Source: a virus
IMG/VR virus record: IMGVR_UViG_3300042540_000694
Coordinates: 1-20,389 of that record
DNA: 20,389 nucleotides
Direction: 5' to 3' (one strand)
The notes under the pieces were generated by a model. That model had not been told where the DNA came from. It worked only from the letters and a program-made list of their open reading frames with translations, and searched no databases. Shown in pieces: positions 1-6,473 of the stretch. Both the position numbers and the translations under genes were made by a program. Positions within the stretch are counted from its first letter, which is position 1. Every line of letters starts with the position of its first letter.

Positions 1-843
1 AAATCTGTCTGCGACAAATCTCGGAGTAGTTGATCCTGTTGCCGTAATAGGGCCAATTGCAATTGCAGGCGTTGATTGCCATGATGGTGCAATACTAGAG
101 CCGGGTGAAACAAGCGTGACTTGTCCAACGGCGGAAGGAACTGGCGGCAATTGTTGGAATTGTTGCCATGTCGCAACCCCGTTAATAGTCGCGAGCGTAT
201 ATATTCCTGAAGGAGGAATTGTTGGAACTGTTAATTTTGTAGCAAGCTGTGCTATTAAGTATGCTAACCATTGTCCTACTGTTTGCGTTTGGCTGCTGTT
301 TGTAGGGGTAGCATCGCTTTGTGTTACATCAATTACATATGGTGGCGTATATCCAAGATTTAACACCGTGATTGCAACGCCATTAGCTGGAGGATTAGTA
401 AATACAATGTCAACAGGATTTGTGTTAGAAATTGAATATGCTGTCGGTGGCTGAACAACCCCGTTCAAGTAAACGAGGTAACTTGAACGTAGAGTGTTTG
501 TGCTTGGATTTAATGCAAACGTAGTTTGCGATCCAGTTCCAGTATAAGACCAATACTGAAACGGAGAATACTGGCCGACAGTATTCTGAAAAATCCGCAT
601 GAGATAGCACAGAAGTCCTTCTCCTTGCTCTCGCGGAATTGTAGGAACTTCAGCAGGGCTTTGTGTGGGATCACAGGGGATATCCCAAACAACCCTGCCG
701 CCTGAAACTGTCTTGGTGATTTCTCCATACAGCGCGTTCACCAAGTTATCGATCAAAGACGGAACGCTTTCATGCTGCACGTTAGGATAAGGCGTGTCGG
801 GGCAGCAGGAGTTTTTGTAAATGTTATTGTCGGAGCATGACAT
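1..843 (-). CDS. Tail fibre / tailspike protein, N-terminal part (cut by window edge)
   Basis: The open frame starts at the ATG at 843 with AAGGA about 8 bases upstream, and runs 281 codons to base 1 without a stop, so the C-terminus is missing. Residues about 22-85 form a compact N-terminal region likely to attach to the tail. Residues about 97-166 match the beta-sandwich seen in many phage fibres: aromatic-rich start, TGTGSQTTFAL, then YLVYLNGVVQPP and IVFTNPPANGV. Residues 240-268 are a beta-rich linker. The last visible residues, TGSTTPRFVADRF, resemble the segment that in many tailspikes directly precedes a pectate-lyase-like beta-helix. The fibre role rests on the domain pattern; the beta-helix beyond the edge is inference. 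Spot counts of 37 and 43 percent G+C in two 60-base lines are lower than in the terminase gene. It follows the phosphoesterase gene by about 70 bases. Confidence 0.8.
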   Translation of the reverse strand, partial: MSCSDNNIYKNSCCPDTPYPNVQHESVPSLIDNLVNALYGEITKTVSGGRVVWDIPCDPTQSPAEVPTIPREQGEGLLCYLMRIFQNTVGQYSPFQYWSYTGTGSQTTFALNPSTNTLRSSYLVYLNGVVQPPTAYSISNTNPVDIVFTNPPANGVAITVLNLGYTPPYVIDVTQSDATPTNSSQTQTVGQWLAYLIAQLATKLTVPTIPPSGIYTLATINGVATWQQFQQLPPVPSAVGQVTLVSPGSSIAPSWQSTPAIAIGPITATGSTTPRFVADRF

Positions 844-912
844 ATGTTTGATCCTTGTTAGGCGTTTTCTTCAAGCAAGTATGGTTGGGTTTTTTGTCCG
901 TGCAAACATTTT

Positions 913-1752
913 TCAATAGAACGGGAAAAATTCTGCTCGTTGGCGAGAGCATCCATCTCCTATTCCAATTTCTAGAATCCATCCTCCAACCATAGCCGAA
1001 AGACCTTTGGTCAGCATAAAGGGTGTCTGTCTTTGGAAGCAACCTACCTGTAATACAGATACGTTTCGATAGCTCGGAAGCCAATCGGACTTGTGATAGT
1101 TCCCAATGGCTAAAACGTCTGGTTTGGTTCCGCCCTCAATCTGCTCGACGATTTTCTGAGGACGATAAGAAAGCGCATACGAAGAACCTCCCCCGGGGTG
1201 CAATAGGCCGAATTTAATGCTTCTACCATTTTTCATGGAGAAGCTGATCTCTCCATGATCCTCGCCAAGGAAGATCCAATCTGACCGTAGTTGCGCTAGT
1301 CCTCCACCGACATTTATTCCAGCGGCCCGTTTCAGGCTGACATCATGGTTGCCAGTGATGAAGTGGACAGGGACGCCAAAGTCAGGCGCTACCTCGGCAA
1401 AGTGCTTGCTCTGAGCCTCCCATCCGTGCTTGTGAGTCTCGTACTCTTGACCGCGAAACAGCCTGTGGCCCTCCAAGACATCCCCTGCGTGTATCATGGC
1501 CTGAACCCCGCGCTTGCGGCAGGCGTCAGCATAGGCATTTAGCGCTTCCAAATCCTCATACAACGAGCCGAAATGCGTATCTCCAAAGATCCCAACCCTG
1601 ACGGTGTCATCAGGAATCTTGATCTCCGTTAACCTCTTTGTATTTTTGAGGTGCTCCAGAACGCGACTCATGCCGCTGATGCGCTCCTGACCAGCAGGAG
1701 AAGCGATGTATTCTCCCTCAAACTCTTGTATGGTTTTTGGTTTTTTTTTCAT
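913..1752 (-). CDS. Calcineurin-like metallophosphoesterase
   Basis: A 279-residue protein with the full metallophosphoesterase signature: GDTH at 57-60, GDVLEGH at 90-96, GNHD at 134-137, and later metal-ligand histidines in LLHPGG (H185) and GNYHKSDW (H220). These motifs bind two metal ions and hydrolyse phosphomono- or diesters. The substrate cannot be read from the sequence; phage members may act on nucleic-acid ends or nucleotides. The frame is open 18 codons further upstream, but that extension would overlap the preceding gene, whereas the ATG at 1752 lies 2 bases after that gene's stop. The start codon is followed directly by a run of nine A (MKKKPK). The preceding 144-residue gene is probably a functional partner. 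Family assignment is secure, exact role is not. Confidence 0.9.
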   Translation of the reverse strand: MKKKPKTIQEFEGEYIASPAGQERISGMSRVLEHLKNTKRLTEIKIPDDTVRVGIFGDTHFGSLYEDLEALNAYADACRKRGVQAMIHAGDVLEGHRLFRGQEYETHKHGWEAQSKHFAEVAPDFGVPVHFITGNHDVSLKRAAGINVGGGLAQLRSDWIFLGEDHGEISFSMKNGRSIKFGLLHPGGGSSYALSYRPQKIVEQIEGGTKPDVLAIGNYHKSDWLPSYRNVSVLQVGCFQRQTPFMLTKGLSAMVGGWILEIGIGDGCSRQRAEFFPFY

Positions 1753-1754
1753 GG

Positions 1755-2189
1755 TCAGATTCCAACTATTTCTTTCATCTGATTGATAGTTTCTTTGGAA
1801 GCCCAATAAGAAACATCACGCAGCTTAAAATGATTGTCCCGAAATTCAGGAAGATCGGCAAAGCGCCTGAAATAGTTCGGAGGAACCCCGCAAACTAACT
1901 TGAACTCGTTCTCGGTCAGGTATCCGTCTCCCAAGTCATCGATAGCTTTTTCAATCTTGAGGCTGAAGTCGTTTTCAACCCGAAAATGATCCAAGGAATG
2001 CTTTTTGATGCGTATCTTGGTTTTCGGTGTGTTCTGATGGCTTTTCTCTTCTGAGCCAGCGCCAAGAACGCCTCTAATAATAGACATTGGTATTGGCTGT
2101 TCGCTCTTGCTGAAGAACTTGCGGATGCGTTCAGGATCTTTGCAGCCTGTGCGTTTGATATATGCTAGGACTTTATTTTGTGGATTCAT
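1755..2189 (-). CDS. Hypothetical protein paired with the phosphoesterase
   Basis: A 144-residue protein that I do not recognise as a named family. The N-terminus (residues 1-45) is helical and charged, like a short winged-helix or HTH segment. A basic linker (KTKIRIKKHS) follows. The C-terminal part from about residue 85 (LGDGYLTENEFKLVCGVPPN, then a YFRRFADLPEF segment) looks like a small helical domain ending in YWASKETINQMKEIVGI. In my recollection similar segments occur next to or fused with phage metallophosphoesterases. Here the two are separate genes with only 2 bases between them, so co-translation is likely. A nucleic-acid-binding role is inference. The start at 2189 follows the lysin stop by one base. 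Confidence 0.75.
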   Translation of the reverse strand: MNPQNKVLAYIKRTGCKDPERIRKFFSKSEQPIPMSIIRGVLGAGSEEKSHQNTPKTKIRIKKHSLDHFRVENDFSLKIEKAIDDLGDGYLTENEFKLVCGVPPNYFRRFADLPEFRDNHFKLRDVSYWASKETINQMKEIVGI

Positions 2190-2190
2190 A

Positions 2191-2748
2191 TTAATATTCT
2201 GCTAAAAGATATGGAATGGTTTTTTGTCCGTAGCGATCCATTTCTTCGTAAGTCAGGTTAATAAATGCTGCCCATTGTGACGGATAAATCGTTTGGCACC
2301 CGGCGGATGACGTAGACGTATAAGATCCTTTATGGATGTTAATCGCGATTCCAACACCATCGTAGTACGTTTTGGTTTTGGCGTTGTAGCGCTCCACTGG
2401 CAAAGTTTCGCCCTGCGTAGCAGGGCGCAGGGCAGGATATCCAGACCCTCTGGATATTCCGTGCCTGCCCTTTTTATAACGGTGAACTCCCGCCTTCAGT
2501 GTCGCCACAGCGGGTTTCAACCGTGATGGGTCAGTATTGGCATTGAATGACGCATAGGCTTGTGGAGAAACCACAAAGATTCCGTCATCATATATACCAA
2601 TATCATTGGCGTTCTTTTTCCCCATCGAATTCTTATAATACCCCCTGATTCCGACAAGAGCGACCTTGTCGGTAACGCCAGCCTTACGCAGGAGCCTTTC
2701 GGTGTCCTTGCGGCTTTGCTGAGGCGTTTTTGGGGGTTTGATAGCCAT
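2191..2748 (-). CDS. Lysin-like protein with L,D-transpeptidase (YkuD-like) Cys-His motif
   Basis: A 185-residue protein at the end of the lysis cassette. Its catalytic-looking segment is INIHKGSYTSTSSAGCQTI: H139 then S148-A-G-C151. This resembles the H...[S/T]xGC pattern of YkuD-type L,D-transpeptidases, which use that cysteine on peptidoglycan stem peptides. Residues 91-118 (YKKGRHGISRGSGYPALRP...) form a conserved-looking substrate-side region. There is no signal peptide, as expected for a holin-dependent lysin. Its ATG overlaps the holin stop (TAATG). No lysozyme, amidase or transglycosylase motif is present, so by position this is the best endolysin candidate in the window, although the fold normally makes crosslinks rather than cutting. 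It could instead be an amidase or peptidase variant of that fold. The DNA of residues 91-118 also encodes unusual perfect stems, annotated separately. Confidence 0.75.
   Translation of the reverse strand: MAIKPPKTPQQSRKDTERLLRKAGVTDKVALVGIRGYYKNSMGKKNANDIGIYDDGIFVVSPQAYASFNANTDPSRLKPAVATLKAGVHRYKKGRHGISRGSGYPALRPATQGETLPVERYNAKTKTYYDGVGIAINIHKGSYTSTSSAGCQTIYPSQWAAFINLTYEEMDRYGQKTIPYLLAEY
2409..2475 (+). other. Double hairpin with T-run, terminator-like on the plus strand, inside the lysin gene
   Basis: Two adjacent structures can be paired by eye. The first is a perfect 8-bp stem, 2409-2416 with 2420-2427, around a 3-base loop. The second has an outer perfect 7-bp stem, 2430-2436 with 2464-2470, enclosing an inner perfect 8-bp stem, 2437-2444 with 2450-2457, around a 5-base loop; six unpaired bases sit on the 3' side. 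On the plus strand the second stem is followed at once by TTTTT (2471-2475), the layout of an intrinsic terminator for antisense transcription. On the minus strand the same stems form in lysin mRNA without a T-run. All of it is coding for lysin residues about 91-118, so function is unproven. Confidence 0.5.
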
Positions 2749-2927
2749 TACTTCTTACCGTTGCGGATCACGTTGATCAGGCCGACAAGCGCGAGGCCAC
2801 TGGCAATGATTTGGTTTTGCAGTTCAGGCTCCAAACGCAGGCCAGCGGCTGTGGCAAGAAGGATAAACCCTCTCCACGTAGAATTGTCGGTCAAGCGTTC
2901 AAGGATGGTATTGATGATTGTGCTCAT
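2748..2927 (-). CDS. Holin-like small membrane protein
   Basis: A 59-residue protein with two hydrophobic segments, residues about 18-30 (RGFILLATAAGL) and 36-54 (QIIASGLALVGLINVI), and a short basic tail (RNGKK). This two-helix layout with STWRG before the first helix is typical of small phage holins, which form membrane lesions that release or trigger the lysin. The frame is open to 2963, but the ATG at 2927 overlaps the stop of the preceding lipoprotein gene as ATGA, and the longer form would overlap that gene by 40 bases, so 2927 is preferred. Its stop overlaps the lysin start. Holin identity rests on size, topology and position, and is probable rather than proven. Confidence 0.78.
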   Translation of the reverse strand: MSTIINTILERLTDNSTWRGFILLATAAGLRLEPELQNQIIASGLALVGLINVIRNGKK

Positions 2928-3145
2928 TTTGATGATGTGGGTTTTTCTAGTTGTTTTTTCCAAAGATAATCGATTGTGCCAGAGACGTTTGGGACGAAAA
3001 CTAGCTTCATTTCAAGTCTTCCAAGTTTTCCAGAGTCTTCTCCTGCAGGGGGAATCGGGATGCTAACGCATGATGACAGCATAACCGCCGCAAATGCCGC
3101 GAAAACGGCAACCAAGACGAATGAAGCTGTCAATTTGGGCTTCAT
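2924..3145 (-). CDS. Small lipoprotein in lysis cassette (o-spanin-like)
   Basis: A 73-residue protein with a lipoprotein signal: positively charged start (MKPK), hydrophobic core to residue 23, and lipobox LSSC with the cysteine at 26. The mature part begins CVSIPIPPAGED, proline-rich near the anchor, like Rz1-type outer spanins. It lies between a one-pass coiled-coil membrane protein and the holin, and overlaps both neighbours by ATGA. In Gram-negative hosts an outer-membrane lipoprotein next to such an inner-membrane protein usually means a spanin pair that fuses the membranes in the last lysis step. The mature region (about 48 residues) is not otherwise recognisable. Lipoprotein is secure; spanin function is inferred from context. 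Confidence 0.75.
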   Translation of the reverse strand: MKPKLTASFVLVAVFAAFAAVMLSSCVSIPIPPAGEDSGKLGRLEMKLVFVPNVSGTIDYLWKKQLEKPTSSK

Positions 3146-3432
3146 GCCTGAGTTAAGCGCCTTTCTACTCGCTCCATCATGGCTGTGTTCAGGCTGATGG
3201 TTTTGTGTGCCGTGCTGATTACTTCCAGCATATCTTTGTTAGCAATTTTAAGATGATTGATAAACTCAATAGCTTGATCATCCATCCGTTTCTGCAAAAC
3301 ATCGATGCGGCCAGTGAAATATTTGAAAAGCCAAAATGCTGAAAAAAGACCGATTGCAATTAATGCAACAAACAACCACCGATCCGATTGTTGTGCTGCG
3401 TAATTCACTACTTCTGTTACTGACTCTTGCAT
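3142..3432 (-). CDS. One-pass membrane protein with long coiled coil (i-spanin- or holin-like)
   Basis: A 96-residue protein with one transmembrane helix at residues about 19-38 (RWLFVALIAIGLFSAFWLF) followed by a long helical stretch (42-95) with heptad-like spacing and many charged residues. This N-in/C-out layout with a periplasmic coiled coil matches inner-membrane spanins (Rz-type). The ATGA overlap with the downstream lipoprotein gene strengthens the pairing. It could also be a holin or antiholin, because phage proteins with one helix plus a coiled coil occur in both roles. No strong ribosome-binding site is near the ATG at 3432; GGAG lies about 16 bases away. Confidence 0.7.
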   Translation of the reverse strand: MQESVTEVVNYAAQQSDRWLFVALIAIGLFSAFWLFKYFTGRIDVLQKRMDDQAIEFINHLKIANKDMLEVISTAHKTISLNTAMMERVERRLTQA

Positions 3433-3436
3433 AAGT

Positions 3437-3898
3437 TTAAGTGAGTTGCTCCGCTGCCTCTTGGGTTGCCGCTTCGTAAGTCACGGGCGGCTGAGGCCAG
3501 CCACTTTTGGGGGTTGGATCGATTGAAGAGGCCAACAGAATGCCCTCAAGCCACTGTTTCATCGCCGTCATGGCGGGGCCAAGGGTCTGGCCGTTAGTCA
3601 CAAGAGCCATCTCAAGACGCTGAAGACCTATGATCTGAAGACTCGTAAGAAAGCGAGAAGTCCACTGTTCTGCGGTGTAGGTAAGATCGGTGACCGCCCA
3701 AGTGCGTGTCACAGTCTGCGCTTCCACATTGACGGAATCCGATTGAGTGAGCACTTGGGTTTCGGAGTTGTAAGCAGGCGGTTCGCTTTCCACCACAGTC
3801 ATCTCCAAAAGCTCTGGAGCAAGACCGACAATCGGCTCCTCATCAATGCGCGGCCACGGAAGGACTTGTTCTGTTTGGGTATTGTAGAGAAGTTTCAT
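3437..3898 (-). CDS. Tail-fibre-associated / assembly-like protein, hypothetical
   Basis: A 153-residue acidic protein. The N-terminus (MKLLYNTQTEQVLPWPRIDE) and the following segment, with a short beta-rich region and the sentence-like alternation of prolines and acidic residues, resemble small phage tail-fibre assembly proteins. A helical middle (about residues 80-118: WTSRFLTSLQIIGLQRLEMA and on) and a Pro-rich tail follow. I know no catalytic motif in it. It sits between a virion-type protein (171 residues) and the lysis genes; its ATG is 3 bases after the upstream stop. The chaperone role is inference from layout only. Confidence 0.65.
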   Translation of the reverse strand: MKLLYNTQTEQVLPWPRIDEEPIVGLAPELLEMTVVESEPPAYNSETQVLTQSDSVNVEAQTVTRTWAVTDLTYTAEQWTSRFLTSLQIIGLQRLEMALVTNGQTLGPAMTAMKQWLEGILLASSIDPTPKSGWPQPPVTYEAATQEAAEQLT

Positions 3899-3901
3899 AC
3901 C

Positions 3902-4417
3902 TTAGAATATTACGCTGACATTAGAAAGACCGGGAGTTTGAGCCGCTGCCCCTTTCCAAAAGTTGATGCGAACCACATGACCCGCAGGCACGTTGGACGC
4001 TGTAAGCGTGACGGTCTGTGGTGTGTTGATTGTAGTCCCAGCAATTTGCTGCATAAGAGTTCGATTAACGATATTTGCACCCATTGCCCATGCGTTTGCA
4101 TTAAATGGGTTTGAGGCGCTAAATGTGAGAACAAAATCAAGCGTTGCAGGCATTGTGAAATCTTGGAAAAGCGGCAATGTCCCCCCTGCTTCTGCTGGTG
4201 AACGTGTAAGGCCCTGAAGATTTGCGTAATAGACGCCATTCAGCAAACGCACCAAGAAATCGTTTGTAGCCACATTTACGAACGCGCCCCAGCCGAAAGG
4301 AACCGCCCTGCCCCACCAATTCGCAACATTGCTGGTCATGCCAGTGACATTTGAAAAGTCACCGTTTACGGCGCGTTCTTCAGCGAAGACATACGGATTG
4401 ATTACAAAAGCACTCAC
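3902..4417 (-). CDS. Virion accessory protein with carbohydrate-binding-like beta-sandwich
   Basis: A 171-residue, beta-rich protein. After MSAFVINPYVFA comes VNGDFSNVTGMTSN, resembling the N(G)xFS start of CBM_4_9-like jelly-roll modules, and the rest keeps alternating hydrophobic strands up to the C-terminal SNVSVIF strand typical of such domains. Such modules on phage tails or capsids bind surface glycans. The start codon is GTG at 4417 and overlaps the upstream stop as GTGA, indicating coupling; GGGGGGACAAGG lies just upstream. No enzyme motif is seen. Fold assignment is by eye, so binding function is tentative, but a virion location fits its place after the capsid gene. Confidence 0.7.
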   Translation of the reverse strand: MSAFVINPYVFAEERAVNGDFSNVTGMTSNVANWWGRAVPFGWGAFVNVATNDFLVRLLNGVYYANLQGLTRSPAEAGGTLPLFQDFTMPATLDFVLTFSASNPFNANAWAMGANIVNRTLMQQIAGTTINTPQTVTLTASNVPAGHVVRINFWKGAAAQTPGLSNVSVIF

Positions 4418-4968
4418 AGCCTTGTCCCCCCAAGAATAACTTTGAGTCCAGCGCCAGCTACCGTGGATCCGACTTGATCGATGTCGATGCTGATCTCAGC
4501 GTCATTTGCAATGGCCGAATCCGAAATGACAGGAGGAACTGCCGCTGTAAGCGATGTCGTCTCGTTGGCATCAATAGATAGCTTGGTTGAAAGCACGCTC
4601 GTTCCACCTTCGTTGATGTCAACCACAAGCGTCGATCCTGTTGGTGCGGTATTTACTGAAGCCCGAACCTCTGTGAGCGTGAAGGCGACAGGTGCGCGGA
4701 AAGTCACCTTGTTTGCACCCACAGTAAGATTCGATGTCTCATCGGAGCAAGCAATTACAAACTCAATAGGGCCAGTTGAAGATCCTCCGCCGCCGTTTTG
4801 GGCAATGTAGTTCAGCGCATATAGCACTAAATGCCGAAAATCGGACGTGCTTAGAATGGGCGGCTGGATGTCGAGCATCCCCGCTCCCCCGATATTGTTC
4901 AGCAATTCCAGCACAAGCTGCTGATACTGAGACGTGCTTAGATTAGGGGGTATTGGAGAAAATGGCAT
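4414..4968 (-). CDS. Virion structural / decoration-like protein with two N-terminal LST repeats
   Basis: A 184-residue protein directly downstream of the major capsid gene. It has two copies of a helical motif, residues 10-26 (LSTSQYQQLVLELLNNI) and 39-55 (LSTSDFRHLVLYALNYI), then a glycine linker (GGGGSS), then a beta-sandwich from about residue 68 with strands such as VTFRAPVAFTLTEVRASV and STLVVDINEGG. The beta domain resembles one common in phage fibres and decoration proteins. A related LST motif occurs at the same N-terminal offset in the 158-residue protein at 17.2-17.7 kb, so the motif may dock these proteins on the virion. Role is inferred from fold and position. Confidence 0.75.
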   Translation of the reverse strand: MPFSPIPPNLSTSQYQQLVLELLNNIGGAGMLDIQPPILSTSDFRHLVLYALNYIAQNGGGGSSTGPIEFVIACSDETSNLTVGANKVTFRAPVAFTLTEVRASVNTAPTGSTLVVDINEGGTSVLSTKLSIDANETTSLTAAVPPVISDSAIANDAEISIDIDQVGSTVAGAGLKVILGGTRL

Positions 4969-5000
4969 GGCCCTTGTATAAGTTGGATTTCACCTGATAG

Positions 5001-5029
5001 GGCGGGGGAGCGATTGCCCGTCCCCCGCC
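5001..5029 (-). terminator. Strong GC hairpin after the capsid gene (terminator or mRNA-stabiliser candidate)
   Basis: A perfect 9-bp stem, 5001-5009 with 5021-5029, surrounds an 11-base loop. Eight of the nine pairs are G-C. It begins about 20 bases after the major capsid stop codon and lies before the next gene. No T-run follows on either strand, so a classical intrinsic terminator is doubtful; it may cause partial termination or protect the 3' end of the abundant capsid message. Confidence 0.6.
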
Positions 5030-5049
5030 GTGATCAAATGACTTCCAGA

Positions 5050-6258
5050 TTAGAGGCCAGTGGTGCTGGTCGAGCAGGGAAGCGGCAGACCGTCAAACGG
5101 GCAGCGCTTGTACACGATAGCACAGACGTTCTGCGGACGAACGGGCTGAATCGCACGGCTGATTTGGTAGATGTGCTGACCGAAATCGCCATACAGGTTA
5201 CAGTCGTTGTCGCGGAAGTAAGTCCACTCCAGTTCACCCATCGCAAGTTGCGGGGCAAACTTGAAGGTTCCTTCGCCAGTGTAGCTCTCAGGGACGAGGC
5301 GTTTGAACGCATCACCAGCAACCACGAACATGACCTCGTACGGGGCGCTCACCCAAGCCGGGTTACGGCGCTGAGCGAATCCGTTGGTCACAGCAGTGCT
5401 GACGATGGGGTTAACAAGCACCAAGTTGCCAGAACCATCGAATCCAGTGGCGCGGAGCGGCTGTTGGTCGATACCAAAAGCGAACCCACGGTAGCCCATG
5501 AATTGATAGCCAGAGATGCTCTCTTCACCCAAGCGGAAGGAGCCAGCAGACAGATAGTTAAGGTCTTCCTTAACGTCCGCATCGTTGCGGAAGTTTTCGA
5601 TCTGGTCAGCGGACGCCATCACTTGGAAGAACTCGCCATCGCGGGTAGCAAAAGGCTCAGCAAGCATCTCCTCACGGAGGAACGTGCCGATCTTGTACAG
5701 CGACTTGAAGTTCATCGGGCCATCAGGCAGCGCTGGCGCAAACAGGGTATTAATCTGTTGCATATCGCCAGTAAGGTTCTGCGTGAAGGAGCGGGTGCTA
5801 TTAACGGTGAACTTGATGCCAGACTGAATCAGGTACTGATAGCGGATGTCGGCATTGATGATCTGCAGGATAGTCTTCTCAAGGGAGACTTGGGCCTGCA
5901 AATAGCTGCCTTTAAACGCAGTACGAGCCTGTTTCACGCAGACACGGGGGCCAGCGCCACGAAGAGTCTGAAGCTGGAATTGGTATTCCGTGCTTCCGAC
6001 CTGATCAGGGGTAGCACCAACGCCGCAAAGCGTAGTGTCGTTCACGAAGGTTGGCGCAGCCAAAGAGGATGCGGGAACCGCCATTTCTTCGACAACGGAA
6101 CGGACAACGTCAGAGACGTTAGGAAGCGTCCCACCATCGATGGAGTTAATATAGGGCGATTTGCGCGCAAGAACGCGACCAATCTGCCCAATGATACGAT
6201 TTACGTCCTTAGAAGCGAAATTTTGAATTGTCGCTGTAGGGATACATTCATTAGCCAT
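5050..6258 (-). CDS. Major capsid protein
   Basis: A 402-residue protein, the main shell subunit. It was identified from context and pattern: it follows the scaffold-like gene in a terminase-portal-scaffold-capsid order, has its own leader and a hairpin after the stop, and shows a capsid-like series: SPYINSIDGGTLPNVSDVVR near the N-terminus, a long helical segment around residues 115-145, a structured middle, and a C-terminal segment (GQHIYQISRAIQPVRPQNVC) like the last strand of HK97-fold capsids. It is cysteine-rich for a capsid (including CxxxxxxxxC near the C-terminus at YKRCPFDGLPLPC). There is no Shine-Dalgarno before the ATG; instead the leader ends in an A-rich octamer repeat. A 422-codon open frame on the opposite strand is a shadow. 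Confidence 0.87.
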   Translation of the reverse strand: MANECIPTATIQNFASKDVNRIIGQIGRVLARKSPYINSIDGGTLPNVSDVVRSVVEEMAVPASSLAAPTFVNDTTLCGVGATPDQVGSTEYQFQLQTLRGAGPRVCVKQARTAFKGSYLQAQVSLEKTILQIINADIRYQYLIQSGIKFTVNSTRSFTQNLTGDMQQINTLFAPALPDGPMNFKSLYKIGTFLREEMLAEPFATRDGEFFQVMASADQIENFRNDADVKEDLNYLSAGSFRLGEESISGYQFMGYRGFAFGIDQQPLRATGFDGSGNLVLVNPIVSTAVTNGFAQRRNPAWVSAPYEVMFVVAGDAFKRLVPESYTGEGTFKFAPQLAMGELEWTYFRDNDCNLYGDFGQHIYQISRAIQPVRPQNVCAIVYKRCPFDGLPLPCSTSTTGL

Positions 6259-6260
6259 AG

Positions 6261-6288
6261 TTTTAGGATTTTTAGGTTTTAAGGTTTT
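6261..6288 (-). repeat. Tandem octamer repeat in the capsid leader
   Basis: Three near-identical 8-base units, 6261-6268, 6269-6276 and 6277-6284, plus a half unit, read TTTTAGGA, TTTTTAGG, TTTTAAGG on the plus strand. In the mRNA this gives an A-rich stretch with spaced CCU right before the capsid ATG, where a Shine-Dalgarno would normally be. It may keep the start unstructured or bind a protein or S1-like factor. Confidence 0.6.
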
Positions 6289-6473
6289 GCCCCTAATACC
6301 GTCCCAAAACTCTTCGGGGCGACATTAGAAGCGGAAATTCCCACGGGTGCAGGAAGGTTGCTCTTTCAGTCGCACCCGGCACGTTGGTGCATTGTTTTCG
6401 GCCTGTCTTGCAGTGCTGGTGACCACTGCTGGTCGCTGCTATACGGAAGCAGTATCCCGATCTGACGCCATAA
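6289..6473 (-). promoter_or_regulatory. Structured untranslated leader upstream of the capsid gene
   Basis: This is the largest gap in the window, about 215 bases with the octamer repeat. Stems found by eye: 6436-6440 with 6448-6452 (5 bp); 6421-6425 with 6430-6434 (5 bp, 4-base loop); 6410-6415 with 6424-6429 (6 bp, 8-base loop); and 6344-6350 with 6372-6378 (7 bp, 21-base loop). The second and third stems share bases, so only one can form at a time. No clear -35/-10 pair is visible. The region may hold a processing site, a conserved RNA element or a late promoter of unknown consensus. Confidence 0.5.

Noticed and set aside
2560-3066. A 168-codon open frame on the plus strand across the lysis genes
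   Set aside because: It covers parts of three coupled minus-strand genes and has no ribosome site or domain.
5014-6282. A 422-codon open frame on the plus strand
   Set aside because: It is exactly opposite the capsid gene, has no recognisable domain, and arises from the codon pattern of the true gene.
6444-6473. A 10-codon micro-ORF (MASDRDTASV) at the start of the capsid leader
   Set aside because: Too short to judge and without a ribosome site; kept only as a note.
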